Part shown: positions 36,078 to 44,037 of the stretch, piece by piece | Layout: every line of letters begins with the position of its first letter | Numbering within the stretch: position 1 is the first letter of the stretch | Source of the DNA: Cognatilysobacter tabacisoli | Lineage (GTDB): Bacteria; Pseudomonadota; Gammaproteobacteria; Xanthomonadales; Xanthomonadaceae | Direction of reading: 5' to 3' | Assembly (NCBI RefSeq): GCF_003586305.1 | Contig: NZ_QXJI01000001.1 | Coordinates: forward strand, 1 to 64,000 | Length of the DNA stretch: 64,000 bases | Notes under the pieces: model-generated | The model's database searches: none | What the model saw: only the letters and a program-made list of their open reading frames with translations | Told to the model about the DNA's origin: nothing | Position numbers and translations under genes: made by a program

Positions 36078-36281
36078 TCAGATCAGTCCGCGCGCACTGG
36101 CCGCGCGGTAGGCCAGCCAGCCGCCCGTGGTCAGTCGCCAGCCGCTGGGGCCGATCGCGGTGAACCGCTTGGCGCGCAGCCGTTCGCAGACGCCGTCGTC
36201 GAGCTTGGCCGGCGAAGCCGGGCCGCGGTGCGACAGGCGGCGGATGTGTTCGAGTTCCTTGGTGGTGAGTTCTTCGATCAT
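36078..36281 (-). CDS. Small hypothetical protein, winged-helix-like
   Basis: A 67-residue cytoplasmic protein: MIEELTTKELEHIRRLSHRG, a second helical part with ERLRAKRF, and a strand pair GPSGWRLTTGGWLAY. The helix-helix-strand pattern looks like a minimal winged helix, so DNA binding is possible; I know no family name. Start 36281 is chosen because the upstream frame lacks a ribosome site; an AGGA lies 18 nt upstream. It stands alone between the HU-like gene and another small gene. Confidence 0.5.
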   Translation of the reverse strand: MIEELTTKELEHIRRLSHRGPASPAKLDDGVCERLRAKRFTAIGPSGWRLTTGGWLAYRAASARGLI

Positions 36282-36512
36282 GGGGCGACCCCATTCCTGG
36301 GACGGCTCGACACTAGGCGACACGCTGCAAGCGCCGCGCGAAAAAAGCGTAGGCACGATGACCCCACCGTACGTCCATCGGGCAAGGGTTCAGCGGCGTG
36401 AGCGGCACGCGAGTGCTGCCCGCCGGACCGTCCGCGGATGACGCGAGTAAACCCGCGTTACAGGGCGTCGCGGGTCGAGTCGTGCAGAGGGCCGGCTTCG
36501 GGGCGCCGGGCG

Positions 36513-36806
36513 TCAGTCGCCGATCGGCATGCGCATCGACAGCGCGCTGAACGGCGGGTCCCGGTCACTGCGTGAGGGCGGCGTGCTGGCCGCGACGCGC
36601 CCGGGCAGGAGGCCCTCGGCGGCGAGCAGCTCCAGCAGCCGCGCCTGCACCTCGGGCACGTCCGCGCCGGCGCGGTCGGCCAGCAGGCGCGACAGCGTCG
36701 ACACCGCTTCGACGATGCCCGCGGACGACTCGCGGGTGATGACCTGGCGCAGCAGGCCGCGGATCAGCGCGAGGTCGGCTTCCAGCACGGCGCGGTCGAG
36801 CGGCAT
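36513..36806 (-). CDS. Small hypothetical protein (97 aa)
   Basis: A 97-residue product, mostly helical: DRAVLEADLALIRGLLRQVI, GIVEAVSTLSRLLADRAG and EVQARLLELLAAEGLLPG, then a Ser/Pro-rich tail. No signal peptide or membrane segment. GGAGG sits 5 nt before the ATG, a good ribosome site, which is the main reason to accept it. No family recognised. Confidence 0.5.
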   Translation of the reverse strand: MPLDRAVLEADLALIRGLLRQVITRESSAGIVEAVSTLSRLLADRAGADVPEVQARLLELLAAEGLLPGRVAASTPPSRSDRDPPFSALSMRMPIGD

Positions 36807-37163
36807 GACACCCTCCGTAACGGCGAAAGATGAGGGGACTCTGGGTTGTACACGGCGGTTGCGGCGGCCGTCAGTGGGGAATTCCCTCAGCCGACGGCGG
36901 CTCTACCCGCGGCGGGGCGGCAGCAGGCGCCGGAGCCGCCATCGGCCGTGCGACGCACACCGTGTCTGCGAGCCGTCGGGCCGGTAGTGCGCCCCGGCGG
37001 CGCCAGTCCTCATCGTGCGCCCTGGCGCGGCCGTGCCCGATCCCCCGGCGCGGTGATGCCGCCGGTCGGGCCGTGGCCCCGACTGCAGTGCGGCACCCGC
37101 GCGGGCTTGCCGTTGCCCGGCCGGTCCCCATGTCGGCACGACTGCCCTGTGGAAACCCCAGCC
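36807..37163. other. Intergenic region without a supported gene
   Basis: A 357-bp stretch between divergent genes. It must hold promoters of both, but no canonical -35/-10 pair is seen. A frame upstream of the hydrolase is open from 36846 but has no ribosome site and a composition like noncoding DNA. No convincing RNA structure. Confidence 0.5.
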
Positions 37164-38366
37164 ATGATCCGTCGCGCGCTGCTGACCGTGCTGCTGTGCT
37201 GTTCGATGCTGGCGGTGCACGCCGCGTCCCCCGCGCTTCCCGCGCCAGCGGTGACATCCGCGGCATCCGTGCCGGTCGTGATCGGCGAATCGCGCGAGCT
37301 CGACTCGACGGTGCTCGACGAGCAGCGCCGCTATTCGGTGGCCTTGCCGCCGGGCTACGCGTGGTCGCCGGGCCGCCGCTACCCGGTGCTGCTGGTGCTC
37401 GACGCCGAGCGGCACTTCGCGCACGCGACGACGACCGCGCGCTTCCTCGCGGCCAACGGCGAAATGCCCGACACGATCGTGGTGGGCCTCGACAGCACCA
37501 ACCGGCTGCGCGATTTCACCCAGACCGACTGGGCCGAGGCCTGGGTCGGCGGCGGCGGCGCCGACCGCTTCGCGCGGTTCCTGACGACCGAGCTGCTGCC
37601 GGCGATCGAGCGCGACTACCGCACCGACGATTTCCGCACCGTGGTCGGCCACTCCGCCAGCGGCCAGTTCGCACTGCACCTGCTCGCGACGCGGCCGGAC
37701 ACGTTCCGCGCCTACCTCGTGAACAGCCCGAGCCTCGACTGGGACGACCGCCTGCCGCGCCGCGAGCTGGCTGAAGCGTTCGCGCGCACGGCGTCGCTGC
37801 CGGCCTTCGTCTACGTGGCCCGGTCCGACGACCGCGGCCCGGCGCTGGCCGACGCGCACGCGCTGTTCGCCACGCTGGAGCAGGGGCCGCGCGGGCTGCG
37901 CGCGGTCGGGCGCGACTTTCCCGGCGAAACCCACGCCGGTATTCCGCTGGTGGCGCTGGTCGATGGCCTGCGCACGCTGTACCGCGGCTACCGGTTCGAC
38001 ATCGACCTGCCCGGCGCCTCGCTGGCCGACGCCGAGCGCCAGTACGCGCAGGTGTCCGAGTCGCTCGGCTGGCCGACCGCGGTGCCCGAGCCGGTCGTGC
38101 AGTCCCTCGCGTACGTGGCGATGAACGCGGGGCGCCATGACGAGGCGATCGCGCTGTTCGCCCGCAATGTCGAGCGCCACCCGCGATCGGCCGGCGCGCA
38201 CGCCGCGCTGGCCGACGGCTACGCCGAGGCCCGACGCTGGCGCGAGGCGCTCGCGTCGGCCACGCGCGCGGCGGCGCTGGCCGCCGAGCAGGGCCATCCG
38301 GACCGCGCGAACTTCTACGCGCAGGTGGCCAGGCACCGCGCCGAACTGGCGACGCCGCGGCGCTGA
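37164..38366 (+). CDS. Exported alpha/beta-hydrolase (Fes/IroE-like esterase) with C-terminal TPR-like helices
   Basis: A 400-residue protein with a signal peptide (LLTVLLCCSMLAVHAAS). The hydrolase domain resembles the putative esterase/Fes-IroE group: RRYPVLLVLDAERHF, TIVVGLDSTNRLRDFT, the nucleophile elbow VVGHSASGQFAL and a late ETHAGIPL with the catalytic His. The last about 100 residues (YVAMNAGRHDEAIALFARNVERHP, HAALADGYAEARRWREALA) look like two tetratricopeptide helices. Substrate unknown: enterobactin-type esters, peptides and simple esters are all hydrolysed in this family. Confidence 0.82.
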   Translation: MIRRALLTVLLCCSMLAVHAASPALPAPAVTSAASVPVVIGESRELDSTVLDEQRRYSVALPPGYAWSPGRRYPVLLVLDAERHFAHATTTARFLAANGEMPDTIVVGLDSTNRLRDFTQTDWAEAWVGGGGADRFARFLTTELLPAIERDYRTDDFRTVVGHSASGQFALHLLATRPDTFRAYLVNSPSLDWDDRLPRRELAEAFARTASLPAFVYVARSDDRGPALADAHALFATLEQGPRGLRAVGRDFPGETHAGIPLVALVDGLRTLYRGYRFDIDLPGASLADAERQYAQVSESLGWPTAVPEPVVQSLAYVAMNAGRHDEAIALFARNVERHPRSAGAHAALADGYAEARRWREALASATRAAALAAEQGHPDRANFYAQVARHRAELATPRR

Positions 38367-38541
38367 GCATGGGCACCGTCGCGGCACGGTGCGGGCACGC
38401 GATCGAGCGATCGCGTCGCCGCTGCGCTGACGCCCTCGCTTCGGTTTGCTGTCGATCCGGCCCGCCGCCAATCGTCGCTTCCGGGACAGCGCGCCCGCTG
38501 GGACCGCGCTACCGTTTCCAGATCCCCCGGACCCGTCGACG

Positions 38542-39996
38542 ATGAGCCACGAACCCCAATCCACGCCCGCCGAAGTCGGCACCTCCGCCGGGGCGGCCGC
38601 CCACGCGCCGTCGGGCCCGCTGTGGGCCGAGCTGCGCGACGCGATCCGCGGCACCAACGCCGACTACACCCGCATCCCGCTGCGCCGCGCGGTGTTCCTG
38701 CTCGCGGTGCCGATGGTGCTGGAGCTGGTGCTCGAGTCGACGTTCGCCGTCGTCGACATCTTCTTCGTCGCCCAGCTCGGCGCGTCGGCGGTGGCCACCG
38801 TCGGGCTGACCGAGAGCTACCTGTTCCTGCTCTATGCGATCGCAATGGGGCTGGCGATGGCGGTGACCGCCATCGTCGCCCGCCGCATCGGCGAGCACCG
38901 ACGCGACGAGGCCGCGGTGACCGCCGTGCAGGCGGTGATCATCGCGGTGCTGGCGTCGCTGCCGTTTACCGTCGCCGGAATCGTCTACGCGCAGGACCTG
39001 CTGCGCCTGATGGGCGCCGACGCGTGGACGCTCGAGCACGGCTATCGCTACACGCAGTGGATGCTCGGCGGCAACGCGGTGATCCTGCTGCTGTTCGTCA
39101 TCAACGCGGTGTTCCGCGGCGCCGGCGACGCGGCCAGCGCGATGCGCGTGCTGTGGGTCGCCAACGGGCTCAACATCGTGCTCGACCCGCTGCTGATCTT
39201 CGGCTGGGGCCCGGTGCCGGCAATGGGCATCGAGGGCGCGGCGATCGCGACCAACATCGGCCGCGGCGTCGGCGTGCTGATGCAGCTGTGGATCCTGCTG
39301 CGCGGCGGCCAGCACATCCGCGTGGCACGCGCGCAGCTGGCGTGGCACGGCGCGATCGCCTGGAACATCCTGCGCACCTCGTTCGGCGGCATCGGCCAGA
39401 TGATCGTCGCGATGACGTCGTGGATCTTCCTGATGCGGATCCTCGCCAGCGTCGGCAGCGAAGCGGTCGCCGGCGCGACGATCGCGATCCGGATCATGAT
39501 GTTCACGCTGATGCCGGCGTGGGGCATGTCGAACGCCGCCGCGACGCTGGTCGGGCAGAACCTCGGCGCCGGCGAGCCCGGCCGCGCGGAGGCGAGCGTG
39601 TGGCGGATCGGCTGGTACAACATGGCCTTCACCGTCGCGGTGTCGGGGCTGTTCTTCGCGAAGCCCGACACGCTGATCGCGATCTTCACCGCCGACCCGG
39701 GCGTCATCGCCGTCGGCGCGGAGTGGCTGCGGATCCTGTCGTTCTCGTTCTTCGTCTACGGCTGGTGGATGGTCGCCGTGCAGGCGTTCAACGGCGCCGG
39801 CGACACGATCACGCCGACCAAGATCAACCTGGTGTTCTTCTGGCTGATCCAGATCCCGCTGTCGTACTGGCTGGCGCTGCGGCTGGGCTGGCAGCAGACC
39901 GGGGTGTTCTGGGGCGTGTTCGTGTCGGAGACCTCGGTCGGGCTGTTCACGCTGTGGCTGTTCTCGCGCGGGTCGTGGAAGGCCGCCAAGGTGTAG
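38542..39996 (+). CDS. MATE family efflux transporter
   Basis: A 484-residue inner-membrane protein with about 12 hydrophobic segments in two similar halves. The first segment after a polar N-terminus is RRAVFLLAVPMVLELVLEST; VFRGAGDAASAMRVLW and VQAFNGAGDTITPTKIN are the repeated half-signatures of MATE exporters, which expel cationic drugs or metabolites in exchange for Na or H. The ATG at 38542 is the first in a good context after the intergenic region. Neighbours do not suggest a substrate. Confidence 0.92.
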   Translation: MSHEPQSTPAEVGTSAGAAAHAPSGPLWAELRDAIRGTNADYTRIPLRRAVFLLAVPMVLELVLESTFAVVDIFFVAQLGASAVATVGLTESYLFLLYAIAMGLAMAVTAIVARRIGEHRRDEAAVTAVQAVIIAVLASLPFTVAGIVYAQDLLRLMGADAWTLEHGYRYTQWMLGGNAVILLLFVINAVFRGAGDAASAMRVLWVANGLNIVLDPLLIFGWGPVPAMGIEGAAIATNIGRGVGVLMQLWILLRGGQHIRVARAQLAWHGAIAWNILRTSFGGIGQMIVAMTSWIFLMRILASVGSEAVAGATIAIRIMMFTLMPAWGMSNAAATLVGQNLGAGEPGRAEASVWRIGWYNMAFTVAVSGLFFAKPDTLIAIFTADPGVIAVGAEWLRILSFSFFVYGWWMVAVQAFNGAGDTITPTKINLVFFWLIQIPLSYWLALRLGWQQTGVFWGVFVSETSVGLFTLWLFSRGSWKAAKV

Positions 39997-40112
39997 CGCT
40001 CCCCAGGATTGCCGCGCGCGAGGGCGTGCAGTTGCGGCTCCCGCGATGGGCCGCACGCGCCCGTCGCCGGGCGTGCGGGCACAATGCGGCTGTCGTCCCC
40101 TCGTGAGTCGCC

Positions 40113-41015
40113 ATGCGCCTGGTCCCGCTGCTGTACGTCGCGCTTGCCGCTGCCGTCGTCGTCGCGGCGACCCCGCGCGTGCACGCCGGCGTGCAGGCGC
40201 TGGAGCGGTCCCGCGCCGGCCACCCGGCCACGCGCGTCAGCGTCGACGGCCACGGCGACCTGCTGTTCGTCGTCGACACCGGCGCGAGCGCCAGCGCCGT
40301 GTACGAGCACGCTCGCACGCGCCTGCGGCTGGCGCCCGAGCCCGGCGGTCAGATCGAGATGCACGGCGCGGCCGGGTCGCAGCGGATCGACCGCTACCGC
40401 CTGCCGCCGCTGACGGTGGCCGGCGTGCGCACCGGGCGGCTGCTCGCGACCGGTCTGCCCGATGGCGTCGCGCACGGCGACGACGTCGTGGGCGTGGTCG
40501 GTCGCGACGTGTTCGGCGGCCACGCGGTGGAGTTCGACCTGCACGGCGGCGTCCTCGGCCTGCACCGGCCCGGCGAGCTGCCGCACAGCGCGCGCGGCTG
40601 GGACACGGTGCCGATCCGGCTGATGCCGCACACCGGCCTGGTGACGATCGAGGTGCGGCTCGACGGCGCTCCGGTCACCGCGGTGCTCGACACCGGCGCG
40701 CGCAAGAGCTTCATCAACTGGCGCGCCGCGCGCGGGACCGGGCTCGCGCCTGGCGCGAAAGGCCTGGTGCGCCAAGCGTCGGGCGGCGGCGCCACGGCGC
40801 ACCGCTTTGCGTTCGACGTCGCCCGCTTCGACGCGCTGGCCGTCGGCCGCACGCGGTTCGGATCGCCGTCGCTGGCGATCGCCGACCTGCCGGTGTTCGC
40901 GCCGCTGGGCATGGACGGCGCGCCGGCGATGATCCTCGGCATGGACCTGCTCGGCGACCGCCGCTTCGTCATCGATTACCCGGGCCGCCGGCTGCTGATC
41001 GAAAAGCGCGGCTGA
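40113..41015 (+). CDS. Exported retropepsin-like aspartyl protease with two domains in one chain
   Basis: A 300-residue protein with an N-terminal signal peptide or anchor (LLYVALAAAVVVAATP). Two aspartyl-protease half-sites are present: LFVVDTGASAS near residue 54 and TAVLDTGARKSF near residue 194, with matching GVVGRDVF and LGMDLLGDRRF flap/hydrophobic-Gly segments. Retropepsins normally work as dimers of one half-site; here both are fused, giving a pepsin-like single chain. Periplasmic location and endopeptidase activity are inferred. The serine hydrolase gene follows closely. Confidence 0.85.
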   Translation: MRLVPLLYVALAAAVVVAATPRVHAGVQALERSRAGHPATRVSVDGHGDLLFVVDTGASASAVYEHARTRLRLAPEPGGQIEMHGAAGSQRIDRYRLPPLTVAGVRTGRLLATGLPDGVAHGDDVVGVVGRDVFGGHAVEFDLHGGVLGLHRPGELPHSARGWDTVPIRLMPHTGLVTIEVRLDGAPVTAVLDTGARKSFINWRAARGTGLAPGAKGLVRQASGGGATAHRFAFDVARFDALAVGRTRFGSPSLAIADLPVFAPLGMDGAPAMILGMDLLGDRRFVIDYPGRRLLIEKRG

Positions 41016-41076
41016 GGCGCCCGGCATGCGGCCGACGCGTCGCTACACTGCGGCGAGTATCCACCGGGGCGTCGCC

Positions 41077-42237
41077 GTGCCGAACCTGTCCGACTTCGCA
41101 AGCGCAGCCGCGCGCCGCGCCACCGTCGCGATGCTTGCGCTGGCGCTGTTCGCGCCCGCGGTTGCCGCCGACTACGTCCCGCCGCGCCACGAATGGGCGC
41201 GCCGCGCGCCGGCCGAGGCCGGCTTCGATGCGCGGCGCCTCGCCGACGCGGTCGCCTATGCGCGCGCCAGCGCGCAGGTCGAGCCGTCGGACCTGCGCGT
41301 GGTGCTCAACGACACCTACGGCAAGCGCGAGCCGAACTACCGCATCCTCGGCCCGGTGACGCCGCGCGCGCAGTCGAGCGGCGTGGTGGTGCGCGGCGGC
41401 TACATCGTCGCCGAGTGGGGCGACCTCGACCGCCCCGACATGACCTTCAGCACCGTGAAGAGCTACCTGTCGACCGTGGCCGGGCTGGCGCTGGCCGACG
41501 GCCGCATCGCCTCGCTCGACGCGCCGGTCGCGCGCAGCGTGCCCGGGACGTGGTTCGACGGTGCGCACAACGGCGCGATCACGTGGACGCACCTGCTGCA
41601 GCAGACCTCGGACTGGAGCGGCACGCTGTGGGACGTCGCCGACTGGGCCGACCGCCCGGAGGGAGACGATCCGTCCAGGCGCCCGCTGCGCACGCCGGGG
41701 ACGCACTACAAGTACAACGACGTGCGCATCAACCTGCTCGCGTACGCGCTGCTGCAGGTCGTGCGCGAGCCGCTGCCGCAGCTGCTGAAGCGCCGCGTGA
41801 TGGACCCGATCGGCGCATCGTCCACGTGGCGCTGGCACGGCTACGACAACTCGTGGGTCGAGCTCGACGGGCTGCGCATGCAGTCGGTGTCCGGCGGCGG
41901 CCATTTCGGCGGCGGCCTGGTCATCTCGACGCTCGACCACGCGCGCTTCGGCCTGCTGGTCGAACGCGACGGCGTGTGGGGCATGCAGCGCCTGCTGCCC
42001 GACGGCTGGCTTGCGCAGGCGACGCGCCCGTCGCCGGTGAAAGCCGACTACGGTTACCTGTGGTGGCTCAACACCGGTCGCACCGCCATCCCGGCCGCGC
42101 CCGAATCGGCGTTCTGGGCGGCGGGGTTCGGCGGCAACTACGTCTACGTCGACCGCGAACACGACCTGGTCATCGTGCTGCGCTGGACGCCGGACCTCGC
42201 CGGCGTGGTCACGCGCACGCTCGCGGCGCTGCAGTAG
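41077..42237 (+). CDS. Exported serine hydrolase of the class C beta-lactamase family
   Basis: A 386-residue penicillin-binding-protein-like hydrolase. The nucleophile motif SxxK is FSTVKS (Ser125, Lys128), followed by the tyrosine motif HYKYND and a C-terminal GGNYVYVD in the place of the KTG triad. This layout is closest to 6-aminohexanoate-dimer hydrolase-like and esterase members, not to true beta-lactamases. The GTG at 41077 puts the signal peptide (VAMLALALFAPAVAA) about 15 residues from the N-terminus; ATG 41026 would give an unusually long leader. A TACACT box lies between the two starts. Substrate unknown. Confidence 0.85.
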   Translation: MPNLSDFASAAARRATVAMLALALFAPAVAADYVPPRHEWARRAPAEAGFDARRLADAVAYARASAQVEPSDLRVVLNDTYGKREPNYRILGPVTPRAQSSGVVVRGGYIVAEWGDLDRPDMTFSTVKSYLSTVAGLALADGRIASLDAPVARSVPGTWFDGAHNGAITWTHLLQQTSDWSGTLWDVADWADRPEGDDPSRRPLRTPGTHYKYNDVRINLLAYALLQVVREPLPQLLKRRVMDPIGASSTWRWHGYDNSWVELDGLRMQSVSGGGHFGGGLVISTLDHARFGLLVERDGVWGMQRLLPDGWLAQATRPSPVKADYGYLWWLNTGRTAIPAAPESAFWAAGFGGNYVYVDREHDLVIVLRWTPDLAGVVTRTLAALQ

Positions 42238-42423
42238 CGCCGGACCGCGGCGGCGCGCTGCGCCGCCGCGTCATCTGGCGCGCATCGGGCCCGTGTAACG
42301 AATCCTTAAACCCGGCCGTGGTGTGATCGGACTGCGGCGCGTCCACTGCGCCCTGCAAGGACCCCGCCACAGGATGCGGCGACGACGGCATCCCGTGTCA
42401 CGCCCACAACAAGGAAGATGACG

Positions 42424-43377
42424 ATGCCGACCCTAGACGCCCTGCAGGCGCCCAGCCTCAACCTGTCCATCACCGAGCGCGACGGCCGCCTGGTCGTCGG
42501 ACTCGACCTGTCCGCCACCAGCGGTTCGGCGCGGCAGATCCCGTTCCTCGAGGTCACCCGCAACGAGTCGCGCGCGCTCCTCGCCGAGGCGCAGCAGACC
42601 GTGATCGCACGCCTGAGCCAGTCCGGCTTCCAGGTCGGCGAGGTCAGCGTCGAGGCCAATCGCGGCCAGAACGCGGCGATCGGCGCGACCGTGCCGCGCG
42701 TCGGCCGGCTTCAGTTCGAGATCACCGGCGACCAGTCGATCAGCGGGACGATCCGCAACAACCCCGACGTGGCCGGCGCGATCCGCGTGGCCGAAAGCGG
42801 CTTCGACCGCTCGCGCCAGGCGCTTTACGAGCAGCGCGCGCGCAATTGGGCCGAGGACGGCGGCGCGCGCATCCGCAGCGGCGAGCAAACCTACACGGTG
42901 ACGCCGCAGGCCGCGGCCGACTACTACAACGCGCAGCGCTGGTTCCCGTGGGAAAAGATCCAGCCGGCGCAGCCGCGGGCCGAGCTGCGCGACGGCATCG
43001 ACAGCGCGTACGCCCCCCGGACCGACGACGGACTGCGTCACCCCGGCCACCCGTTCCACCGCCAGTTCGAACAGGCGCTGCGGGGGCTGGAGGGCACCGG
43101 CGTCGCGCAGCGCAGCGATGCCGCGGCCCTGCTGGTCCAGGCCGGCGCGAACGCGGGCTTCGACCGCAACGGCGACCTGGCCGTCGTCGCCGGCACGCGC
43201 GACAACGTGTTCGCGGTGCAGGGCGACGGGCCGGCGGGGCTGCGCGCCGCCGTCGCGCACGCCGACATCCAGTCGGGCGCGTTCGCCCGCGTGTCCGAGG
43301 CGCTCGGCCAGCAGGCGATCGCGCAGGCGCCGGTTGTAAATACGGTGGACGAGCCGGTCCGCGCGCGCGCGGTCTGA
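42424..43377 (+). CDS. XVIPCD-domain protein, candidate X-T4SS effector
   Basis: A 317-residue protein without signal peptide. The C-terminal third (from about residue 206) matches the Xanthomonas VirD4-interacting protein conserved domain: HPGHPFHRQFEQALRGLE, AALLVQAGANAGFDR, DLAVVAGTRDNVFAVQGDG and a final Gln/Ala-rich tail. In known systems this domain takes bacterial-killing effectors to the X-type type IV secretion system. The N-terminal 200 residues (start LNLSITERDGRLVVGLDL) show no catalytic motif I recognise. AAGGA 8 nt before ATG 42424 favours this start over ATG 42418. Neither a secretion gene nor a clear immunity gene is next to it. Confidence 0.78.
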   Translation: MPTLDALQAPSLNLSITERDGRLVVGLDLSATSGSARQIPFLEVTRNESRALLAEAQQTVIARLSQSGFQVGEVSVEANRGQNAAIGATVPRVGRLQFEITGDQSISGTIRNNPDVAGAIRVAESGFDRSRQALYEQRARNWAEDGGARIRSGEQTYTVTPQAAADYYNAQRWFPWEKIQPAQPRAELRDGIDSAYAPRTDDGLRHPGHPFHRQFEQALRGLEGTGVAQRSDAAALLVQAGANAGFDRNGDLAVVAGTRDNVFAVQGDGPAGLRAAVAHADIQSGAFARVSEALGQQAIAQAPVVNTVDEPVRARAV

Positions 43378-43443
43378 GCCGCTGCGCCGACGGCACGCGC
43401 CCGCCACGCGACGTGGCGGGCGTGCCGGGCGTAGCGCGGCGCG

Positions 43444-43797
43444 CTACAGCTCGACCACCGGAGCGAAGCCGCCGTAGATCATCCGCTTGCCGTCGAACGG
43501 CATCGGGTTGCTGCCCGGGTCCATGCGTGGGTCCTTCATCACCTTGTCCATGCCGGCGTCGCGCGTGGCCTTGTCCGGCCATTCGATCCACGAGAACACC
43601 ACCGCCTCGTCGGCGGTGGCCTGCACCGCCCGGCGGAAATCGGTCTGGGTGCCGTCGGGCACGTCGTCGCCCCAGCACTCGAGGATGCGCGTGGCGCCGT
43701 ACTCGAGGAACACCGGGTCGAACTGGCGGGCATGATCGATGAACTTCTGCTTGTTCGCGGTCGGAACCGCAATCACGAAACCGTCGATGTAGGGCAT
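43444..43797 (-). CDS. DUF1428 family protein
   Basis: A 117-residue cytoplasmic protein of the dimeric alpha-beta barrel type. MPYIDGFVIAVPTANK, GATRILECWGDDVPDG, VVFSWIEWPDKATRDAGM and FDGKRMIYGGFAP are the conserved blocks of DUF1428 (YbaA-like). No reaction is established; some relatives are annotated as RNA-signal-recognition or stress proteins without proof. Single gene with a CAAGGAGAC ribosome site just upstream on the minus strand. Confidence 0.88.
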   Translation of the reverse strand: MPYIDGFVIAVPTANKQKFIDHARQFDPVFLEYGATRILECWGDDVPDGTQTDFRRAVQATADEAVVFSWIEWPDKATRDAGMDKVMKDPRMDPGSNPMPFDGKRMIYGGFAPVVEL

Positions 43798-43911
43798 GGC
43801 TGTCTCCTTGCGCTGGCACGGGTGGCGTGAGCCTGCTCGGGCAGGCGTTCAGCCGCGATGAGCGCGAGGCGAACCGCGCGCTTGCCAGTGCGACGGACGA
43901 AGGGGTCCTTT

Positions 43912-43963
43912 TTCGACGCCCAGGTTCGACGCGCCGCTTCGACGCGCCGGTTCGACGGGCCGT
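43912..43963. repeat. 13-bp direct tandem repeat, four copies
   Basis: Four adjacent 13-bp units beginning TTCGACG at 43912, 43925, 43938 and 43951; units 2 and 3 differ at one base. They lie in the 240-bp gap between the divergent-facing DUF1428 and M28 genes, where no gene is seen. Confidence 0.7.
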
Positions 43964-44037
43964 ACGCCGAGCGGGATCGACGCGGACTGCAGTGCGGCGC
44001 CTAGGCATTCGCCAGCCGGCGCGCGATCTGTGCGCCG

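Noticed and set aside
36846-37163. N-terminal extension of the esterase frame
   Set aside because: The frame stays open but has no ribosome site, and the signal peptide begins at 37164.
43911-43963. Tandem repeat considered as a CRISPR array
   Set aside because: Units are adjacent 13-mers without spacers, and no cas gene is present.
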